This document shows, piece after piece, positions 59,214-64,000 of a stretch of DNA of 64,000 nucleotides. The position numbers were made by a program, and so were the translations under genes. Origin of the DNA: Streptomyces sp. I6 (GTDB lineage Bacteria; Actinomycetota; Actinomycetes; Streptomycetales; Streptomycetaceae); contig RHDP01000001.1 in the NCBI GenBank assembly GCA_003725745.1, positions 3,852,501 through 3,916,500 of the forward strand. Reading direction: 5' to 3'. The first letter of the stretch is position 1, and every line of letters begins with the position of its first letter. Under the pieces are notes generated by a model. That model was not told the origin of the DNA and did no database searches. It worked only from the letters and a program-made list of their open reading frames with translations.

Positions 59214-61029
59214 ATGAGTGAGACCGAGACGACGACCGGGTCCGGGGCCGAGACGGCGACCGGGTCCGGGGCCGGGACGGCGACCGGCACCGAGGGCATC
59301 GGCGCCGAACGGGCCGGCCAGGAGGCCGGCGACCTCGGCGGCGCGGGGGACCGGCTCTCCACCGCCCCCAGGAGCGGGCCGTGCCCGGGTCCTTCGGCGG
59401 ACGGCGCGCGCCGGGCCCCGTCGGCGCGCTCGCCTGGGGAGTCCGTGAGACGACCGGCTGGATCCGGTGGTTCTGGCGCCAGCTGACCTCCATGCGGGTG
59501 GCGCTCATCCTGCTGTTCCTGCTCTCCCTGGGTGCGATCCCCGGTTCCCTCATCCCGCAGAACAGCGCGGACGAGGTGAAGGTCGGCACCTGGAAGGCGA
59601 ACAACGAGTTCTGGACACCGGTCTTCGAGAAGCTCCAGCTCTTCGACGTCTACACCTCGGTGTGGTTCTCCGCGATCTACATCCTGCTGTTCGTCTCGTT
59701 GATCGGCTGCATCGTCCCGAGGACCTGGCAGTTCGCCGGCCAGCTGCGCGGCCGCCCGCCGGGCGCGCCCAAGCGCCTCACCCGGCTGCCCGTGTACACG
59801 ACGTGGCGCACCGAGGCCGAGCCCGACGCGGTCCGCGAGGCCGCGCTCGCGCTGCTGCGGAAGCGGCGGTTCCGGACCCATGCCGCCGGGGACGCGGTGG
59901 CCTCCGAGAAGGGATACCTGCGCGAGGTCGGGAACCTCCTCTTCCACGTCTCCCTGATCGTGATGCTCGTGGCCTTCGCCGTCGGGCAGCTCTTCAAGTC
60001 CGAGGGGGCAAGCTGGTCGTCGAGGGCGACGGCTTCGCCAACACCCTGACCCAGTACGACGACTTCAGGTCCGGGTCGCTGTTCGACGTCGACGACCTGG
60101 TCCCGTTCAGCTTCACCCTGGACCAGTTCACCGGCACGTACGAGCCCAGCGGCCCGCAGAAGGGCACACCCCGCACCTTCGAGGCCGCGGTCACCTACGC
60201 GAAGGGCGCCGAGGGCAAGGACCGGAAGGCCGTCGTCCGGGTCAACGAGCCCCTGGAGATCGACGGCTCCAAGGTCTATCTGCTCGCCCACGGTTACGCG
60301 CCCGTCGTGACCGTCCGCGACGGCAAGGGCCAGGTCGTCCACCGGGCCGCCGTCCCGCTGCTGCCCATCGACAACAACGTCAGCTCCACCGGCGTCATCA
60401 AGGTGCTGGACGGCTACCGCGGCAAGGACGGCGAGAAGGAGCAGCTCGGCTTCCCCGCCTTCTTCGTGCCCACCTACGCGGGCAAGGGCCACGGCCAGAT
60501 GTTCTCCCAGTTCCCGGCCCTGGTCTTCCCGGCGCTCAACCTCAGTGCGTACCGGGGCAGCCTCGGCGTCGACTCCGGTGTCCCGCAGAACGTGTACCAG
60601 CTGGACACCCGCAAGATGACGCCGTTCAAGGACGCCAAGGGCGAGGTGTTCAAGCAGACCCTGCTGCCCGGCGAGACGATGAAACTGCCCGACGGCGCCG
60701 GCTCGGTCACCTTCGAGAAGGAGATCAAGGAGTGGGCGAGCTTCCAGATCTCCCAGCAGCCGGGCAACGGCCTCGCCCTCGCCGGTGCCGTCGCCGCGAT
60801 CACCGGTCTCGTCGGCTCCCTGTTCATCCAGCGCCGCCGGGTGTGGGTGCGCGCCGTGCGCGGCGAGGACGGCGTGACGGTCGTGGAGATGGCGGGGCTG
60901 GGCCGGAGCGAGTCGGCCGCGCTCCCCGAGGAACTGGCCGGCCTCGCCGCAACGCTCAACGCCGAGGCGCCGACCGCGCCTGATCCCGAACCAGCCGAAG
61001 CTGTTCCTGCCGAAGGGGCTGAGAAGTGA
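59214..61029 (+). CDS. resB: Cytochrome c biogenesis protein ResB (frame broken twice)
   Basis: A heme-handling membrane protein of the System II cytochrome c synthase. Two breaks occur: at the C run 59365-59369 (N-terminal tail) and at the G run 60004-60008. With both bases added the length is 606 codons. The N-terminal tail is rich in Ser, Thr and Gly; membrane segments include MRVALILLFLLSLGAIPGSLIPQ and VWFSAIYILLFVSLIGCIVPR. The large extracytoplasmic part has FSFTLDQFTGTYEPSGPQKGTPRTFEA and a last membrane segment near the C terminus. Its stop overlaps the ccsB start. Confidence 0.9.
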
Positions 61030-62105
61030 ATCTCGCCGCCGCCAACAACGAGAGCCTCGCCGAGTTCAGCAATGTGCTGATCTACTCGGCCATGGCCGTG
61101 TACACCCTGGCCTTCCTCGCGCACATCGCCGAGTGGACGTTCGGCAGCCGCAGCAAGGTCGGCCGTACCGCCGCCGCCCTGACGTCGGACGTCCGGGCCG
61201 CCGCACCGAGCGTCCGGGTCGCGCGCAGGGGCGGCGGGACCACCGTGCTGGAACGCCCCAAGGTGGTCACCCGCTCCGCGGCCGGCGCCCGGGACGTCCC
61301 CGACGGCCCCGGCGCGGCCGGCGGCGACCGGCAGGGCGACCTGTACGGCCGGATCGCGGTCTCGCTGACCGTCCTCGCCTTCCTGATCGAGGCCGCGGGC
61401 GTCGTCACCCGCGCCGTCTCGGTGCAGCGCGCCCCCTGGGGCAACATGTACGAGTTCTCCACCACCTTCTCCACGGTGGCGGTCGGCGCGTACCTCGGCT
61501 TCCTCCTCGCCAGGAAGAACGTGCGCTGGATCGGGCTGCCGCTGGTCACCACGGTCCTGCTGGACCTGGGCGTCGCGGTCACCTGGCTCTACACCGAGAG
61601 CGACCAGCTCGTCCCGGCCCTGGACTCGTACTGGCTGTGGATCCACGTGTCCACCGCGATCTTCTGCGGCGCGGTCTTCTACCTGGGTGCCGTCGCCACC
61701 CTGCTGTACCTGTTCCGGGACTCCTACGAGAACAAGCTCGCCGACGGCGGCGACCCCGGCTCCTTCGCCCGCTCGGTGCTGCAGCGGCTGCCGTCCGCCG
61801 CGTCCCTGGACAAGTTCGCCTACCGCATCAACGCCGCGGTCTTCCCGCTGTGGACGTTCACGATCATCGCGGGGGCGATCTGGGCGGGCGACGCGTGGGG
61901 CCGCTACTGGGGCTGGGACGCCAAGGAGGTCTGGTCCTTCATCACCTGGGTGGCGTACGCCGCGTATCTGCACGCCCGCGCCACCGCCGGGTGGAAGGGC
62001 CGCAAGGCCGCGTACATCGCGCTGATCGCCTTCGCCTGCTTCCTCTTCAACTACTACGGCGTCAACCTCTTCGTGAACAGCCTCCACGGCTACGCGGGGG
62101 TCTGA
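61026..62105 (+). CDS. ccsB: Cytochrome c biogenesis protein CcsB/CcsA
   Basis: A 359-residue membrane protein with 8 or so segments, partner of ResB in exporting heme and attaching it to cytochrome c. The tryptophan-rich WWD domain is GRYWGWDAKEVWSFITW near residue 297. Histidines in HVSTAIFCG and elsewhere may bind heme. It is the last gene of the set and overlaps the resB stop (ATGA-type overlap). Confidence 0.94.
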   Translation: MNLAAANNESLAEFSNVLIYSAMAVYTLAFLAHIAEWTFGSRSKVGRTAAALTSDVRAAAPSVRVARRGGGTTVLERPKVVTRSAAGARDVPDGPGAAGGDRQGDLYGRIAVSLTVLAFLIEAAGVVTRAVSVQRAPWGNMYEFSTTFSTVAVGAYLGFLLARKNVRWIGLPLVTTVLLDLGVAVTWLYTESDQLVPALDSYWLWIHVSTAIFCGAVFYLGAVATLLYLFRDSYENKLADGGDPGSFARSVLQRLPSAASLDKFAYRINAAVFPLWTFTIIAGAIWAGDAWGRYWGWDAKEVWSFITWVAYAAYLHARATAGWKGRKAAYIALIAFACFLFNYYGVNLFVNSLHGYAGV

Positions 62106-62234
62106 GCCCCGCCCGCCCGGCCGGCGCCGGGGAGGACCGGGTGAGGTGCCGGGGAGGGCCCGGGCGGGTCCCGGCAGGCGTCCGAGTGGGCGCACACGGT
62201 AGCGGGCCCGGCCCGCAGGGGCGACGCTGGTGCC

Positions 62235-62765
62235 ATGACGGAAGCGATCCCGTACGGCACCAGCGAGACCCGGGCCGGTGGCGACGGCCCGGTGCACGTC
62301 CTGCACTTCGTGTTCCTGCTGCCGCATCCGGTGGTGCGCGTCTGGGCCGCCGTCGCCACGCCCGAGGGCCTGCCGCAGTGGCTGGCCGCGGCGGACCTGC
62401 TGGAACCCCAGCTGGGCGGCGCGGTGACGCTCCGTCGGCTGAACGCGGAGGACGGCGCCGAAGGGGCCGTGGTCTCCGGACGGGTCACGGCCTGGGACCG
62501 TGAGGCCGTCGCCGAGTACACCGTCGGGACATACGGCCGTATCCGCTTCCATATGGAGCCGGCACCCGCCGACTCGCTGGCGTCCGTGCTGCGCTTCACC
62601 AACGAGTTCACCGGCCCGGACGGGCGGCGTCTCGACAACCTGGCCGCCTGGCACCAGCACTTCGAGTACCTGTCGGACGCGCTCGACGGCCGCCCCGCCG
62701 ACTGGTCCGCCTGGACGCCCGAGCGCTTCGGGCAGCTCCGCGCGGAGTACGCCGCCCGCACCTGA
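62235..62765 (+). CDS. SRPBCC (START-like) domain protein
   Basis: A 176-residue protein with an AHSA1/START-like fold: HVLHFVFLLPHPVVRVWAAVATPEGLPQWLAAADLLEPQLGGAVTLRRL and AEYTVGTYGRIRFHMEP. A WHQHFEYLSDALDG helix closes the fold. It may bind a hydrophobic ligand; the role is unknown. An ATG at 62235 starts it. Confidence 0.85.
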   Translation: MTEAIPYGTSETRAGGDGPVHVLHFVFLLPHPVVRVWAAVATPEGLPQWLAAADLLEPQLGGAVTLRRLNAEDGAEGAVVSGRVTAWDREAVAEYTVGTYGRIRFHMEPAPADSLASVLRFTNEFTGPDGRRLDNLAAWHQHFEYLSDALDGRPADWSAWTPERFGQLRAEYAART

Positions 62766-62799
62766 CCGGACGCCAGGCACGGCATGGCGCCGGCGCGGG

Positions 62800-63291
62800 T
62801 CAGCCGTCGTGGCCGATGTCCTCGTGCCACAGCTCCGGGTGGGCGTCGACGAACTCCCGCATCAGCGCCGTGCACGCGGGATCGCCCAGCACCACGACCT
62901 CCACGCCGTGCGCCGTGAGCCAGCCGTGGGCGCCGTGGAACGTCTCCGCCTCGCCGACCACGACCCGGGAGATGCCGAACTGCCTGACCAGCCCCGCGCA
63001 GTACCAGCAGGGGGAGAGGGTGGTCACCATCGTCGTCCCCCGGTACGACCGCTGACGCCCCGCCGCACGGAACGCGTCCGTCTCGGCGTGCACCGAGGGG
63101 TCGCCGTCCTGGACGCGGCGGTTGTGCCCGCGGCCCAGCAGCGAGCCGTCCGCCCCGTACAGCGCGGCGCCGATGGGGATGCCGCCTTCCGCGCGGCCCG
63201 CGCGCGCCTCGTCGAGGGCGGTGGACAGCCACCGCCGTGCCAGCTCCCGGTCCGTTTCCGGGGCGGTGTCCCCGTCCGTTCGCCCGTCCAT
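62800..63291 (-). CDS. Nucleoside/cytosine deaminase family protein
   Basis: A 163-residue zinc deaminase of the CDA fold. The zinc site is VHAETDAFRAAGR (His and catalytic Glu) and SPCWYCAGLVRQ (two Cys). The GGIPIGAALYGADGSLLGRGHNRRVQ part is close to yeast-type cytosine deaminase and guanine deaminase. The first 20 residues are polar, and the gene's 5' end has a CCGTCC repeat. Confidence 0.9.
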   Translation of the reverse strand: MDGRTDGDTAPETDRELARRWLSTALDEARAGRAEGGIPIGAALYGADGSLLGRGHNRRVQDGDPSVHAETDAFRAAGRQRSYRGTTMVTTLSPCWYCAGLVRQFGISRVVVGEAETFHGAHGWLTAHGVEVVVLGDPACTALMREFVDAHPELWHEDIGHDG

Positions 63292-63390
63292 TCGCCCGCC
63301 CGTCCGTTCGTTCGTTCGCCGGGCCGTCCGTCCGATTCCCGGTCCGTTCCCCGGTTCGGCTCCCGTTTCAGGCCCCGGCCCCTCCCGCCC

Positions 63391-63714
63391 TCAGGACGTG
63401 CCCGGGTCCTCGTCGCGCGTCTGGTCCTTGGCCCGGTCCCGGGGCTGCCCGGGGCCGTCCTCGTCGAGGGACTTCAGGAACTCGGGGTTGTCGTCGGGAG
63501 CCACCCAGCCGCCGCGCCGCGACGGACGCCGCGCGCCTCGGTCCTTCCCGGCGATCAGCCAGGAGATCGAGCCGACGAGCGGGAAGAGCAGCACGAGGAT
63601 CGCCCAGAGCGGCTTGGGGATGTGCCTGATCTCCTTCTCGTCCGTGGAGATGCAGTCGATGAAGGCGTAGATGCTGAGCGCCAGCGGCACCAAGAACATC
63701 AGCACCCGAAGCAT
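63391..63714 (-). CDS. Small membrane protein with PLD nuclease N-terminal domain
   Basis: A 107-residue protein with two membrane segments: [20 protein letters not shown] and [22 protein letters not shown], the short PLDc_N (phospholipase D nuclease N-terminal) pattern. A charged tail follows. The function is unknown; such proteins are widespread in actinobacteria. The ATG at 63714 starts [14 protein letters not shown]. Confidence 0.87.
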   Translation of the reverse strand: MLRVLMFLVPLALSIYAFIDCISTDEKEIRHIPKPLWAILVLLFPLVGSISWLIAGKDRGARRPSRRGGWVAPDDNPEFLKSLDEDGPGQPRDRAKDQTRDEDPGTS

Positions 63715-63799
63715 TGGCGGCCCCCTGCGTGCGGAGAACGGGGCCGTGGAACGGCCCCCGTGACAAGTCCAGCCTAGCGAGTGGCAGATACTGGACGGC

Positions 63800-64000
63800 A
63801 TGGCTTACGACGATCTTCGCTCGTTGCTCCGGGCACTGGAGCGTGAGGGCGACCTCAAGCGCATCAAGGCCGAAGTCGACCCGTACCTGGAGGTCGGGGA
63901 GATCGTCGACCGGGTCCAGAAGTCCGGCGGCCCCGCGCTGCTCTTCGAGAACGTCCGCGGCTCGTCCATGCCGCTGGCGATGAACGTGTACGGCACCGAC
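63800..64000 (+). CDS. UbiD-family decarboxylase (menaquinone pathway), 5' part
   Basis: The first 67 codons of a UbiD-type enzyme, cut by the window end. [67 protein letters not shown] is characteristic of this prenyl-FMN-dependent decarboxylase family. In Streptomyces it serves menaquinone synthesis. The ATG at 63800 starts it. Confidence 0.88.
   Translation, partial: MAYDDLRSLLRALEREGDLKRIKAEVDPYLEVGEIVDRVQKSGGPALLFENVRGSSMPLAMNVYGTD

Overview
The window is a high-GC actinobacterial chromosome segment, almost certainly Streptomyces. The evidence is the sporulation sigma factor BldN with its anti-sigma factor RsbN, the Rex-hemA-hemC-hemD operon preceded by a Rex operator, a class I lysyl-tRNA synthetase, iron boxes of the DmdR/IdeR type, and many GTG/TTG starts with 4-base overlaps. 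I compared only with remembered families; no database search was run.

Layout. 1-1640: 3' part of a 23S rRNA, the 5S rRNA and a terminator. 1688-5763: HAD hydrolase, MFS transporter, AcuC-type deacetylase and a phosphatase-like gene. 5892-8649: a small DNA-binding protein, a 32-residue basic protein, a sugar-nucleotide epimerase and an acyltransferase. 8775-11117: rsbN and bldN. 11722-19857: HAD-IB phosphatase, glutaredoxin-like protein, then rex-hemA-hemC-hemD and hemB. 19954-23784: argS and lysS. 25272-36749: a mobile element. 36750-41543: remainder of the split gene, two lipoproteins, rtcB and a beta-lactamase-like protein. 41993-48857: an iron ABC transporter facing an iron-box-controlled adenylation/carrier/membrane-acyltransferase fusion. 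49035-54079: SDR, YnfA, TetR with a divergent flavin monooxygenase, Mut7-C protein. 54332-62105: hemL, a histidine phosphatase, a deacetylase-like lipoprotein and the cytochrome c maturation set resA-ccdA-resB-ccsB. 62235-64000: SRPBCC protein, deaminase, small membrane protein and the start of a UbiD decarboxylase.

The most interesting region is the 11.5 kb element at 25272-36749. It has split a DUF2637 membrane-protein gene. The two halves lie on either side, and a 6-bp core (GAGCGC) is present at both ends, with a short inverted repeat just inside. Joining the halves at the core, and allowing one lost base, restores a 479-codon frame. The left part carries three large tyrosine-recombinase-type genes and a small coiled-coil gene, as in Tn554/RIT-type elements. 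The right part, of visibly lower GC, carries a six-gene cargo on the minus strand: a Pycsar-effector-like membrane protein, a Crp/Fnr cyclic-nucleotide-binding regulator, a class III nucleotidyl-cyclase-like protein, a P-loop protein with an alpha-helical C-terminal half, and a conserved protein of unknown role. The cyclase-like and P-loop proteins share a short asparagine/glutamine/aromatic motif that looks like an amyloid signalling motif. I infer a mobile, cyclic-nucleotide-based defence or signalling system related to Pycsar.

A second general point: eleven reading frames, including hemA, hemC, hemL, acuC, resA and resB, are broken by loss of one base (resB twice), every time in a G or C run. 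Adding the base back makes each gene length divisible by three. These are most simply sequencing errors, and I annotate the genes as whole.
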